Counted from the first letter of the stretch, positions 22,045-34,254 are shown. The stretch is 64,000 nucleotides of DNA from Arion vulgaris (GCA_020796225.1 CM036756.1:52060363-52124362), one strand, 5' to 3'. Numbers and translations: made by a program. Notes: generated from the sequence alone by a model not told the origin.

Positions 22045-23415
22045 CATACCTTTGGGGTCAAGGCGCATGGGGCTGCGCAAAGATTAGTGGTCCGGTACTA
22101 ATCAAGACCCTATGCCCCACCTCCACTTGGTGACCCTGGTAACAGACTTTGGTTCCGGTCTGACCAAGTGGGTACAGGGATCGAAGGATAGCTACTGGTA
22201 GTGGTGGCAGTGCAGGCACGGAAGGGGAAAGCAAGTCCACAAAATTATGAACAGAATGCACGCATCTCCTGGCCGAATGAACGATAAAAATTTTGTCAGA
22301 GTTGGTAAAAAACAGCAGTGTACGAGTCATCTGCGAACGAATGCTAACTCTCCCAGAGTAAATGACCGAATTAAAGGGATGAGAGGTGCATCCATAGTAG
22401 AGAAGTGGGCCCACATGAGGCGAAACTTGGAGCCCTGCGCCCAAGTCAAGCTGCGTGGCAGGGCAGTCTCGTGGCACGAAAAAAAATAAAAGTCTCGGCA
22501 AGTGTCTTTGAAATCGCTGTAATGTATCGTGTCGATATATGGGAAGATTGCGGTGGACTCTGTATCAAGGGCTTAGCGCAGATACATTTACTGGGTAAGG
22601 TTGGCAGAGCGCAAATTCTAAAGTTGCGTTTTAGTGCCTAACGAAACTGTTGAAATAACAACTAACATCCCCGGAAGCACTGAGGTGGGTGATGCCTAAT
22701 GGGTGTGCCCTCCTTGGGACAACCGGGCAAGGTACTGTTTGCATTTACAACTAACATCTTCGGAAGAACTGGGGCGAATGATATCTGGCAAGCGCAAAAT
22801 ATCAGTTGCGTTGCTAGCGCCAATTGAAACAACCTTCTATATTATTTGTGCTTAGTCCGAGACCGGTGTTTCCCGACCAGGAAAATGCAGGGTGGAAACT
22901 GCAAATTGCCACGTGCCGACACACGCCTCGAGAAGGCTGAGAATGTTCCTACTCCGGAATAAACTCAAAAGTGGTCAGTAAAGTAAGGTCGACAATGCAA
23001 AGATCTGACAGGCTGTCGGGATCCGAACTTTGGTGAAGGCCGACACTTTACACGGTCTGTTACATGAGTATTACGCTATCCCAGGACAAGCTTATGTGCT
23101 CCGTGAAATGTTCCTGATCCAGAACGACCTCACAGTCAGAAAGGGCATAACAGTAGTAATTCACTGTTTGGCATAGATCACAAAGCCCAAATATACAGCA
23201 AAGCTGATCAAAAAGGCTGAAATATTTGGTAGAATGGACCGGACCCTAGGGCAAGCTACGCTAGTAAATCAACAGCTGGCTGAAATCGGGTAGATGGCCT
23301 AGTCACCATGGACGCATAATCGTCAACGTAGATCAAGCGTTCTTGTCAAAGGTTCAATTATATATCACAAGAAGAATGATAAAATTGGCCGTGAAGAATG
23401 AACGACAGAGAGAGA
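22045..23415 (+). mobile_element. unidentified GC-richer retroelement-like unit
   Basis: Base composition is distinctly GC-richer than both flanks. It ends in an AGAGAGAGAGA tail at 23408-23420, like a retroposon. Within it, AACTAACATC-CGGAAG-ACT-GG occurs twice (22660 and 22747), each with nearby GCAAA-T-AGTTGCGTT text, so it contains an internal duplication. Its last 150 bp resemble the 3' half of SINE family B (TGGCTGAAATCGG, CGTTCTTGTCAAAG, TATATCACAAGAAG, ATAAAATTGGC). Short frames on both strands have no motif I know. It may be a LINE 5'-UTR-rich remnant or a long composite SINE. Confidence 0.4.
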
Positions 23416-23599
23416 GAGAACATATTTTTAGCTGTATTTATTTCAACTGTTGGAAAATATACTCTTCTTCTTAGTCTTTTTCAGTCTTGCATTATTCTAG
23501 ATTAGTTTCCTGTTGATGGAGTGACTTATTTGTAAGCTCAACTGTGTCCTACAAAGTGTTCCTTGCAACACTTGACAGAAGTTTTTCATCATGGCACAA

Positions 23600-24770
23600 G
23601 CTTGGGCAGTGTTGAGAAAATAAGCTGATGCCATGTAGAGAATTCTAATGTGACTGATATTTCCATTCGAGCGACACTAGCCAATATAGATTGCTTTCAG
23701 TGATGTCACAGTAGTTACCAAGATAGTTGTGAAAACAATCCAAGGATGTCTAAGGGACTCCCAATCCAGATTTTTTTCTTTTGCTAGAAGTCGCTCACCA
23801 TACATGATATCCTTAGGAAAACAGCCAACGCACATCTGGCACAGGTGACCCAGTCATCTTTGGTGGCATTGGAAGAGGAGAGTGGGCATGCTGTAAAATC
23901 CCAGATGTTACACCTTGTTTCTTATTACTCTTGTTTTCCTACAAGATTCTGAGCATATACCCCATGTGAAATACTTTTGTTTTCTCTTGTCATGTGTGCA
24001 GGGTCCACGTTTCACTGACACCTACTTTATACACAGCAACCTTGGTGTTGATGGTCAGCATGTTGTTTGTCCCACACTTTCTGCGATAGGATAGCTCAAG
24101 TAGTTGAGGTCATACACATCCTTTTGGGCAACTCCATATTTAATGAGAGGTCATCAGTGATGGTAGAACCTAAATAACAACTTATTTACCACTTTTAATT
24201 CATAGCCACAGATGTTTATGTTAGATCTCCCACACCGGACCATCATGTTTGTCTAATTTAGACTAATGGTACGCCCAAATTATTCTCAGACCATCACATA
24301 CCTGTTCATGAAGGTTTGAAGTATGTGTGGATAACCAAAGAGTCATCATCTACAAACAGCATATATCTAATGACTACAGTAGTCTTAGTTTTTGCTATCA
24401 ATTCTGCAAGATTAAATATCTCCAGTCAGACCAGTTATGTAGGTAGACACCCTCATTTGATGACCTGAAATCGTGATTCACCACAACAGTGAAGAAGATA
24501 CCAAATAGTGTAGTAGTGAACTTGTTTAACTTTTAACTTGTTTTACTCCACTTAATACTGAAGTCTTATAAATGTTAAACTATCATACTGCACGGAAGCT
24601 TACATATCCATTTGGATGGACAGTATCAAACTCAACATATTTGCTCGCAGCCAATCCCATCCAATGTCCTGAATAGCCTATTTCTGTTGATGAGGTCTTA
24701 CTAAGCTCAATATGCTACCAACCAAACATAGCAGGTCATCTGAAGCAACTGACTATATTAGCAGATTTTA
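23600..24770 (-). pseudogene. strongly decayed LINE RT
   Basis: On minus, from high to low coordinates: TLFGIFFTVVVNHDF and RSSNEGVY (24450-24530), EIFNLAELIAKTKTTVV, RYMLFVDDDSLVIHT (motif C with VDDD, near 24330), CYLGSTITDDLSLNMEL (24130-24180), QKVWDKQHADHQHQGC and a C-terminal MPPKMTGSP/DRIPKDIMYG-like remnant near 23810. The order matches RT palm, thumb and C-terminal domains of a Jockey/CR1-like LINE. Stops and frame changes occur throughout. Confidence 0.65.
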
Positions 24771-25261
24771 GAAATAAAGACTGGAATTCCCATTAATGTT
24801 ACAGAATTAATCAAAATATTAACCATACAAAAGAAATATTATTATCTATTTGTTAGTGTAATCTTTGTTGCTTGTGTTCGTAAAAGAGCTTATATTTCTG
24901 GACTAGACAATGGATGCCATAACAAATAGGGGTTTGTAGTTTGAATCCTGTACTTGGTAATTAATTTTTTCCGGAAGCCCTACTACTTGTACACTGTCTA
25001 TTTATTGATTATATTCATTGCTTCCGTTCCTTTTCCTGGGTTCTTTAAAAAACTCCTTATTCTCATCTTGGTGCAATATGTAAAAGTGCCTTTTTCTGCT
25101 GCATATTAAAATTTTTCTTTGTCCACTCATGGATCGCTTGAAAAAGAGACCATTGTTATATTGTTAGATGGTGATCAAATTGCATCTTTAACGTATGCTT
25201 CCTTTTGTTAATGTAGTCATTGATGTCTGCTCTCCTACCATATGATATTGGAAATGTTGAA
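24771..25261. other. no gene; possible tRNA-like SINE scrap
   Basis: A stretch at about 24905-24960 has a B-box-like GTTTGAATCC preceded by GGACTAGACAATGG, possibly a worn SINE head. Nothing else recognised. Confidence 0.3.
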
Positions 25262-25470
25262 TTCATCATCATCAAATAGCTTGTCCTGAGCAGAACTTTG
25301 CCACCCCAACAGTCCTCCGAACTTTCTCTCTCTCATAGGCCAGATGTTCTGCCTCTGCAGCCGTCATGTTCAAACCATCAGTTACATCCTGAATCCATCT
25401 TCTCCGTGGTCTTCCTCTTCTCTTTGCCGGTATGCCTCCTTTCATGATGGTCTTCTCAGCCCTTCATGTC
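25262..25470 (-). pseudogene. RTE-type LINE 3' end
   Basis: Minus strand reads EKTIMKGGIPAKRRGRPRRR, WIQDVTDGLNMTAAEAEHLA and VGVAKFCSGQAI followed by stop and a GATGATGATG tail. A second copy of the last 100 bp lies at 37214-37313. Confidence 0.75.
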
Positions 25471-25619
25471 TTTTTATATGTCAAATGTTAAATTACATAG
25501 TGTATACTCAATTTTGTTTTCTGAATGAAATTTTGGAGTGTGCTGAAAATCTTGTTGAAGTTTATCATTGAAAGAACATTTTCTGTTTGTCATATTAATG
25601 AAAACACACAGGGTATTAT

Positions 25620-25975
25620 ACCCACACATACAACAAGTGACAGAGGAGATTGCAATAGCTACAGGGGAAAGTCCTGTGGGTAAAGTAAAAGCATTCATCA
25701 TCCTGAAAGGTTGAAAAACCTGCCTGACAGAGTATGTCTCGTGTCGCAGTGTGTGATCCAAGAAAAATTGTCAACTTTAGAAAGGATCTCCCTGAAGCAG
25801 CTGCAAGAAAAGTGCAGAAAACATCACAGCCACTCTATTACTTTCATCAATCTCATCAAGGCATTTGACCTCATCAACAGAGATGGATTTCAGATAATGG
25901 AAAGAATTGGTTGCCGACCAAAGTTGTTTAATCCACTCCTTCCATCAGGATATGAAAGGTCACTTCTGCGATAGA
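25620..25975 (+). pseudogene. LINE RT palm fragment
   Basis: Across frameshifts: CDRGDCNSYRGK (RT motif 1 region), then QLQEKCRKHHSHSITFINLI, KAFDLINRDGFQIMERIGC (motif A). Motif C is absent. A Jockey-like or related LINE. Confidence 0.65.
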
Positions 25976-26010
25976 GTATAGCTGCAGAATGCCTTCCTAA
26001 GCTACAGGAG

Positions 26011-26200
26011 CAGACTGTGAGCTAGAGTTTGCCAGAGGCAGATCCAGCTGGAAGTAGTCTGTGAGCTAGAGTGTGCCAGTGGTAGATCCAGCTGGAAGCA
26101 GTCTGTAAGCTAGAGTTTGTCAGTGGCAGATTCAGATAGAAACAGTCTGTGAGCTAGAGTTTGCCAATGGCAGATCAAACTAGTAGTAGTCTGTGAGCAC
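26011..26200. repeat. 46-bp tandem repeat
   Basis: About four imperfect copies built on CTGTGAGCTAGAGTTTGCCA followed by GTGGCAGATCCAGCTGGAAG. Confidence 0.85.
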
Positions 26201-26542
26201 TGCTCTGAGAACTTGAGAAACCAGTCTTAGACAATTCGATGACATAAAACATGCTAGTAGAACAAACAAAAACAAAACAAAACACCTTGCCAAATCAAGT
26301 TTCACATACTATGAAACACATTTTTATTAATATCATTCTGAATTTGTACAGTCATCTATTTATACGGGTTTGACATACATGCCAGTTATCTGTTCAAACT
26401 CTAAGCTAAAAAAAAGTCAACAGCGATGACTATACAACTAATGCTCTAATAAAAAAAGTGTTATAAAAACAATCAAACTCTACAAGTACTAGAATTCATG
26501 TAACTCATTCACTCAACAAATTATACTTTTATCTTCGAAATT
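26201..26542. other. no gene recognised
   Basis: AT-rich; contains an AAACAAAACAAAA run near 26260-26285 only. Confidence 0.5.
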
Positions 26543-26672
26543 AGCACTGAAATAGCTAAACAGCACTGAAATAGCTAAACAGCACTGACATAGTTAAACA
26601 GCACTGAAATAGCTAAACAGCACTGAAATAGCTAAACAGCACTGAAATAGTTAAACAGCACTGAAATAATGA
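26543..26672. repeat. 19-bp tandem repeat
   Basis: About seven copies of AGCACTGAAATAGCTAAAC with single-base variants. Confidence 0.9.
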
Positions 26673-27244
26673 AACAAGAGGTCACATTTATACCAAAACA
26701 GAAAGACATCTAAAAATTCAACAATCATGTGTGAGATGATGACCCACTGTTATATCAAGCTATCTGTTAAGTATATCAAGTAATAGATAGCCAAAACTAA
26801 TATCTGTGAAACTATTCATCCATCTGGGCACAGATAATACATAGAGAGCAAGTTATAAATAACAGAAAAAAGATATTATTGTTGTGCCTTTAGTTTTTGT
26901 AGATCAGCTTTTTATGTGATATGTTAAGAAGGCACAGAGTGAGCTTTGTGAGGCATGTCAAACATTTTCATGTCAATTAAACTTATTTTTGGTGTCTGAT
27001 ATTTTGATGTTTATAATATAAATAAACTTGTATTAATATTAGTGACAATGCAACAACTACAAAGATAAGTTAATAAATATGTCACAAATAACTTCAAATT
27101 AAGCATAAAAAAAACTACTGTTACTGTCTTGTCACTTTGTAGGATGGTGTAGGACAGGGGGACATGTGCGTGTGAAATTTCATGGTCGCATGGCTAGTGC
27201 AATCGCAGTGAAACTCTTCAGGTTAGTATTTTTTATGACCCTGA
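26673..27244. other. no gene recognised
   Basis: AT-rich without recognisable feature. Confidence 0.5.
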
Positions 27245-27345
27245 CAGAAAAAACTCATTGGCCATACCAGGGATTGAACCTGGGTCTCCCACATGGGAGT
27301 CCATGCTCTAATCCATGCGGCCAGATGCTCCACAAAGATAAAGCA
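27245..27345 (-). mobile_element. tRNA-like SINE head
   Basis: The minus strand forms a good T arm, CCCAGGTTCAATCCCTGG, and an anticodon-arm-like GACTCCCATGTGGGAG. GGCCGCA can pair with TATGGCC as acceptor stem with one mismatch. The D arm is about 8 bases too short, so a functional tRNA is unlikely; a tRNA-derived SINE head, or a tRNA pseudogene, fits better. Confidence 0.5.
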
Positions 27346-28213
27346 TAAAGATAAGTAAGATACTACACAGGAATTTTTTGGCTTTTGGAGGACACAAATG
27401 CCAGACACTGAAATTGATCCAGAACCCTTATTCCTTATCTGCAACAAACATTATCAAGCTGTGAAATGGCCGTCATACATTTGAAGGTCAGCTGAAATTT
27501 CCTACACAAAAATGAGCTATAGCTTGCCATGTCTTTCTTAGCATGTTGGATTGTACAACACTGGAAATTGGACCAGGCTCTCTCTCAAAGTGTTCATACA
27601 AGTAGAGACTATAAGTCTTGTACAGACTTTGAAACTATATATATACTTGTCAATAATAATCTCCACCAACAGTAACAATCCTGTTTCTTCATCCTGAGAA
27701 AGATGTTGCAAGAACAGGTCCATTAAGCTCAGTTTGTGTCAATTATCTAAGTCCTCACAGCGAGCACACTTTTCATAAATTCTAATGGTCCTGTTTTATG
27801 CAATAGACATAAAATATGAGAACAGTCTATTACAGTTGTTACAGTGTTATATGCCAGTCAGCTCAAATAATATTTCTCACTCACAGCATAGATTCTTCTG
27901 TCAGGATGTCAACAGGACAACCAGGTTGCTTTATCACAACTAATGTTCATGATATAATGAATCAACCTACTTGTCTACTGCTTTACTTATCAAACACTTC
28001 CTTGTGAATATCATTTGCAGAAAGTCCTATTGCCCCTCAAAAATGCACAACAGCATGCTATTCCTTTATCGCACACTTCTTTGGCATCGTTGTCATTTTA
28101 AAAAATCTGATTTGCACAAGCACTTGTGACACCTATTGTCTGCAACCAAAACTAATCATTAAGCTGGATGCTGCTGTCATCTAATTACACTTTAAGAAAC
28201 TATCATCTTCTTT
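27346..28213. other. no gene recognised
   Basis: AT-rich; no exon or element ends identified. Confidence 0.45.
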
Positions 28214-28312
28214 AGCTATTTCATATAAGTTTGTCGGCTATTTCATATCAGTCTGTCGGATATTTCATATCAGTTTGTCGGCTATTTCATATCAGTTTGT
28301 CAGCTATTTCAT
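28214..28312. repeat. 22-bp tandem repeat
   Basis: Four and a half copies of GCTATTTCATATCAGTTTGT plus CG. Confidence 0.9.
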
Positions 28313-28494
28313 CGACTTCCATTCTATAACAACAAAAATTCCATATTTAAATTAACTACACATTCTACCACCACATTAACAATCGCATACTAAAACAAAT
28401 CACACACTATAGCCAAATTAAAAATTTCGTTCTAAAATAAATCACACATAAAAACCACATTAGCAATCCCATACTAAGATGATTGGTTATTGGT

Positions 28495-28850
28495 TACTAA
28501 ACTGACGTCATTGCACTCTGGCAGACCCATAGATGCTCAGTCTCCCCAACAGATATCAAAGAGTATGCATACTGATGGTTCTGTGGCTCGCTGAATAAAC
28601 ACACTCCTAACTCTGCCCTTAAGGCATCCAGTTCTACTTGTACACCAGATACCTCCAAACTGCCTAAATCACTGGATCGATTCAACATTTATTTTAGTGA
28701 CCTCATCCAACAGGCAGTGGCGAAGAAACCGAAGAACTCCATTATCCATCTTCAACTCCCCAAAAATCAATGCTGTTGATGCTAGCTGGTCCGCTCTCTC
28801 ATTACCGTAAACACCTGCATGTCCAAGACAGTATATCTAAGATGAATACT
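28495..28850 (-). pseudogene. LINE RNase H C-terminal fragment
   Basis: Minus strand reads LGHAGVYGNERADQLASTA then LIFGELKMDNGV, the last catalytic His/Asp region of a LINE RNase H, followed by a tail with GETEHLWVCQSA. It resembles 31940-32100 (AGVHGNERADRLEST, GELKMDWG), so both come from one LINE family. Confidence 0.75.
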
Positions 28851-28969
28851 AAGATGAATTCCAGACCAACTCAATTTTCGTCTAGAACTGAGGACACAAG
28901 ATGGTGCCATCAATCTGGTACTTATCTCTACTACCAACTCTGCTTTTGCTGGATGGAATATCCCAGGGG

Positions 28970-29931
28970 TGAATGAAAGTGATCATCTCTCCTATGTTGT
29001 CCTTCTTCACAAGGTCATTTGTACTACGGTTAGGAACATGGACATCAGACAATGCACATATATGCCTAGGATTACCACCTGTGCTGTTCAACATCTACAC
29101 AGCAAATTTAGCCAACATTAAGTCAACCAGATTGGACTGGACACTGACTTTTGCAGATGAGATCATAATTGACAGGACTGGATCAGACAGACAGGAAATG
29201 ATTGTGGACACTCAAGGAACATTTCATACCACCTAATGTTGGTGCAGAGAGTCTCGCTCTCAGGTCAATCCTGAAAGTATATGTATGTTGTGGTGCTCTT
29301 GGAAGAATTCAATAGTCAGGACCAAACTACCGAGAGTAACTTTTGATGGGGAAGCTATTGGATGACGTGACATGCTGCACTATCTTGTGATAACCTTTGA
29401 TTACAGTCTATCTTTTCAACATTAGCCCCACACATTAAGCAACAACTACTTGTTCTTCCGTTTCATCAACTGGTTATGTTTGTAGTAGATTATTGACTTG
29501 ACATCCTCACAATATCATGATCACAATGGGAATGACTGTAAATTATTCAGAATAAAGGCATGTGCATATTCCTTGGGTGCACTAGATACTCCCTATGTGA
29601 AGATGAGATACATGCTCAGCATTCTGTCACTAGGTTCCCGCCATGATATCGCCCAAAACACAAATGAGGGTTACTGTAAATAAGAGACAGGCACAGCACA
29701 AGAATACTAATGATAAGGCAAGGAAATCAAGCATCGCATGTTGTAAACGGTCTAAGCCAAGAGAACAATTGGCCAGGTGACCAAAGTTGCAACCCTACCC
29801 AAAGGGGAAGAATGCATTCCTACATATGGTAGCAGTCAACTTCTGCAATGATATCATTGCTCTTGAAAGATAATGTAGAGATTGGGACAATATAAAGGCT
29901 TAACTTCGCAATTAATCAGCGGAAAGCAGAT
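28970..29931 (+). pseudogene. LINE RT part upstream of the 77-bp array
   Basis: Plus strand: LPPVLFNIYTANLANIK (RT motif B end), LDWTLTFADEIIIDRTGSD (motif C, catalytic FADD changed to FADE), then KLPRVTFDGEAIG, LVITFDYSLSFQH (thumb), and ALDTPYVKMRYMLSI (connection domain before RNase H in R1/I-like LINEs). Just before the array, NQRKADNAGDDGVLYSDG leads directly into the RNase H active-site text repeated in the array. The frame is broken several times. Confidence 0.75.
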
Positions 29932-31768
29932 AACGCAGGTGATGATGGTGTTTTATATAGCGATGGGTTGGTGAATAGTGGTGAGAAGTCAGGCTGGGAC
30001 TTCCTAGTAACGCAGGTGATGATGGAGTTTTATATACCGATGGGTTGGTGAATAGTGGTGAGAAGTCAGGCTGGGACTTCCTAGTAACGGAGGTGATGAT
30101 GGAGTTTTATATAGCGATGGGTTGGTGCATAGTGGTGAGAAGTCAGGCTGGGACTTCCTAGTAGCATGGTGATGGTGTTTATATAGCGATGGGTTGGTGA
30201 ATAGTGGTGAGAAGTCAGGCTGGGACTTCCTAGTAACGCAGGTGATGATGGAGTTTTATATACCGATGGGTTGGTGAATAGTGGTGAGAAGTCAGGCTGG
30301 GACTTCCTAGTAACGCAGGTGATGATGGAGTTTTATATAGCGATGGATTGGTGAATAGTGGTGAGAAGTCAGGCTGGGACTTCCTAGTAACGTAGGTGAT
30401 GATGGTGTTTTATATAGCGATGGGTTGGTGAATAGTGGTGAGAAGTCAGGCTGGGACTTCCTGGTAACGCAGGTGATGATGGTGTTTTATATAGCGATGG
30501 GTTGGTGAATAGTGGTGAGAAGTCAGGCTGGGACTTCCTAGTAATGCAGGTGATGATGGAGTTTTATATACCGATGGGTTGGTGAATAGTGGTGAGAAGT
30601 CAGGCTGGGACTTCCTAGTAATGCAGGTGATGATGGAGTTTTATATAGCGATGGGTTGGTGCATAGTGGTGAGAAGTCAGGCTGGGACTTCCTAGTAACG
30701 TAGGTGATGATGGTGTTTTATATAGCGATGGGTTGGTGAATAGTGGTGAGAAGTCAGGCTGGGACTTCCTAGTAACGAGGTGATGGTGTTTTATATAGCG
30801 ATGGGTTGGTGAATAGTGGTGAGAAGTCAGGCTGGGACTTCCTAGTAGCATGGTGATGATGGAGTTTTATATAGCGATGGGTTGGTGCATAGTGGTGAGA
30901 AGTCAGGCTGGGACTTCCTAGTACGCATGAGTGATGATGGAGTTTTATATAGCGATGGATTGGTGAATAGTGGTGAGAAGTCAGGCTGGGACTTCCTAGT
31001 AACGTAGGTGATGATGGTGTTTTATATAGCGATGGGTTGGTGAATAGTGGTGAGAAGTCAGGCTGGGACTTCCTAGTAACGCAGGTGATGATGGTGTTTT
31101 ATATAGCGATGGGTTGGTGAATAGTGGTGAGAAGTCAGGCTGGGACTTCCTAGTACATGAGGTGATGATGGAGTTTATATACCGATGGGTTGGTGAATAG
31201 TGGTGAGAAGTCAGGCTGGGACTTCCTAGTAACGCAGGTGATGATGGTGTTTTATATAGCGATGGGTTGGTGAATAGTGGTGAGAAGTCAGGCTGGGACT
31301 TCCTGGTAACGCAGGTGATGATGGTGTTTTATATAGCGATGGGTTGGTGAATAGTGGTGAGAAGTCAGGCTGGGACTTCCTAGTAATGCAGGTGATGATG
31401 GAGTTTTATATACCGATGGGTTGGTGAATAGTGGTGAGAAGTCAGGCTGGGACTTCCTAGTAACGCAGGTGATGATGGAGTTTTATATAGCGATGGGTTG
31501 GTGCATAGTGGTGAGAAGTCAGGCTGGGACTTCCTAGTAACGCAGGTGATGATGGAGTTTTATATAGCGATGGATTGGTGAATAGTGGTGAGAAGTCAGG
31601 CTGGGACTTCCTAGTAACGTAGGTGATGATGGTGTTTTATATAGCGATGGGTTGGTGAATAGTGGTGAGAAATCAGGCTGGGACTTCCTGGTAACGCAGG
31701 TGATGATGGTGTTTTATATAGCGATGGGTTGGTGAATAGTGGTGAGAAGTCAGGCTGGGACTTCCTAG
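29932..31768 (+). repeat. 77-bp tandem array derived from LINE RNase H
   Basis: About 24 copies of a 77-bp unit. In one frame a unit reads DDGVLYSDGLVNSGEKSGWD followed by FL, which is the RNase H first motif (YTDG-like, carrying the first catalytic Asp). The LINE's RT flanks the array on the left and the remainder of its RNase H on the right in the same orientation, so the array grew inside the element. As 77 is not a multiple of three, each unit shifts frame. Variants at GCGATGG/CCGATGG and GGTGTT/GGAGTT recur in blocks, showing segmental duplication; a few units have small indels. Confidence 0.9.
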
Positions 31769-32215
31769 CTAGTGTGCATGGTAGGGTTTTTACAGAATGG
31801 AACAGAACATACAGGATATATAATTCCAGAATGAGGATGGAGGTTGAGGCCATTACTGCTGCCCTCCCGGGGCTTTCTGTGACTCTATTTACTGGGGCTG
31901 TTGTGTCAGACTCTCAAGGTTTCTAACCATCAGAGGTTTACCGGACAGTAGGTCTTAGATATGCGGGTGTCCATGGCAATGAGAGAGCAGACAGGCTTGA
32001 ATCAACAGCATCGATCATTGGGGAGTTGAAAATGGATTGGGGAATGTCATTTGAATTCTCTGCGATTGTCTGTTGGATAAAGACACTAAAATTGATATTG
32101 AAACTATCCAAAATTTTATGGAATTTGAAACTACAGGTTGTACAAGTAGAAACGGATGCATGATGGGTAAAATGATTAGTGTGTTTAACCAGCAAGTTTA
32201 AGGTATGCATACCCT
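31769..32215 (+). pseudogene. LINE RNase H remainder downstream of the array
   Basis: Directly after the last unit the frame continues ASVHGRVFTEWNRTYRIYNS, RMRMEVEAITAAL (the catalytic Glu region), VVSDSQ (second Asp), and across a frameshift AGVHGNERADRLEST (last motif). Together with 28970-29931 and one array unit this makes a complete RT-connection-RNase H order. Confidence 0.75.
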
Positions 32216-32305
32216 TTGATTTCTGCTAGAGAAGACTGCGCATCTATGGGTCTTCCTGGAGTGCTTTTTCATCAGTTCAGCAAACAATAATCCTTAAGAA
32301 TCCTG

Positions 32306-32490
32306 TACACCCGCATGCCCAGCACGTTGGACTACGGGTGACTAGTCCTCTGTAAGTGCGGGTTCAACTCCGCGGACTGGCAGAAAAGCTACAGGTTCCC
32401 AGATTTACGGTGTTCGAGCCGAAGGGTTACAATGTCCATGACACCGAGCAAGAGCTTTCAGCTCAAGTGCTTCTGGATCAGAAAAAAAAA
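32306..32490 (+). mobile_element. tRNA-derived SINE, family A
   Basis: Begins CCCGCATGCCCAGCACGTTG, has a good B box (GGTTCAACTCC), and ends GCTTCTGGATCAG plus nine A. Orientation is opposite to the other three family A copies. It lacks about 15 bp in the body relative to 60155-60360. Confidence 0.8.
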
Positions 32491-34254
32491 GAATCCCGTA
32501 CAAATATCAATCAAAGTCAGCAAACTACAATCACTGTACTGACATTAAATACACATAGAACAACAAACCCATACTGACGTTAATCACAGACTACAAACAA
32601 TATTAACAATCACACACTGACATTAAACACACAAACTACAACAAAAATCATAATTCAATATCAACAGCATTCACACAAGGATGCAAACAAATAATAATCA
32701 TGTATGAACATTACTATTACCAAGTTTCTGCACTTGTAAAGATATCAAATATAATGTGGTTTAAGCATTAATGTGTTCAGTATGCAAATCAAGAAAGCAA
32801 CAAAAACTAATTGCATACATGTGATATCGAGATCCTCAAAACATCTTATTAAATATAATTGAAAGAAAATGGATTAAAACTTGAGAAATAATGACATTAA
32901 CTTATCACTCTCGAAACAAGAGAATACAAGATAACTGTATTATAATTCTTAGAATTTCTAATCAATAAGATTATTATCTAATATTGAAAGGATACAAAAT
33001 GTCCACAGAAAAGAAAATGGCACACACATCCTGATAAAAGACATAAGAGTGTTACAGATGTCTATGATAGCAAATAAAATGCTCTAAGACTGCTCTGAAG
33101 AGTTGCAATGTGTTTCTAATATTGAAGGGAGACAAAAGAAGTGTTTTCCGATGAGAGGATGGTCTTCTGTTGTGCAGAAGTTCAGTTGTGCATTGAGCTA
33201 GGAGAAAATGCTGCAAGATTACTGGGAGAAAATAGCTTTCCACTGAGAGTGAGTTTTGCTCCCAGAACAGACAATAGTTGAGATTAACAATTAAATTCTG
33301 CAAAAGTTCATTTTTGTACTGAAAGTATGAAATCGAATTATCCACATAATTGTGGCTACTGTTGATAAATACTTGCATAAATTCTTCAAATGAAGATACA
33401 TTATTCAGAGATCTGCTTGGAATGACAGTAAAGTGCTAGTATTCTTGTATGAGATACACAATATGCTGATAGTGTCTGATGGCACTTTTATAAAGCTCAG
33501 AAGATAAATCTGTGAATGTTCCACAGTTCATCTTCTACATAATTTCATGAAAACAAGAATGTATCACAAATCTATAGAAAACACAGTATTGTAAAATATA
33601 ACAAGTCAAGCTAAAAATGAAAAAGTATATACAGACTACAAAAATAGTGATATCAAAGAGAGCACTTGAAAATACAATATCAAATGAAATGCAAGCTGGC
33701 AAGCCCAACAGAACTCAATTATGTGCATAACTAATTTGCTAAAAAAATGTTTGGAAAAAATAAGATAATTTGTCAGTACAATAAGAAAATGAAACACTGA
33801 ATAGAATAGATACCTCTACTTAGTGTGCCATTATAAGTGCTCAGCTTCTGGGTTTTCCCTTCAACTCAGAAAGTCTGATTACTCATTTCTCAGTCAAGTA
33901 AGAAATAGCAATACGTTGGTGCTCAAATCCAGTTGACTGTTACTTTGCTATGTCGAATACCATGATCAATAAAACTTATGTTGAAGTCTGTTTTGATGGA
34001 ACTCTACCACTTTGATGTCACACCACACACATATCACAATACACCACATATGGGTCATGTATAATCATATACTTTATCTATGCATGATGTGGTATTACAG
34101 ACAAGTGTATTCACTCATAATAGTGTTATGTTACACATCCACACATTAAGGTGTATAACATACCCATTGCATCCATACATGAAGATATATTAGACACATT
34201 TTATCTACACCTGAAAGTTCATTACACATAGTTTATGTACATGTGAAGGTTTAA
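32491..34254. other. no gene recognised
   Basis: AT-rich, with loosely repeated ACACACTGACATTAA-type text at 32540-32640. The minus-strand frame at 33052-33378 has no family motif. Confidence 0.45.

Noticed and set aside
22058..22501. 147-codon minus-strand frame in the GC-richer element
   Set aside because: A plus-strand frame overlaps it; neither shows a known domain, and higher GC lengthens chance frames.
27245..27345. Functional tRNA gene on the minus strand
   Set aside because: T arm and anticodon arm look good, but the D arm is too short and sequence continues as a SINE-like body.
30615..31853. Minus-strand frames of 78-80 residues with repeated TSHHYSPTHRYIK
   Set aside because: They are the complement of the 77-bp array; the real coding ancestry is on the plus strand.
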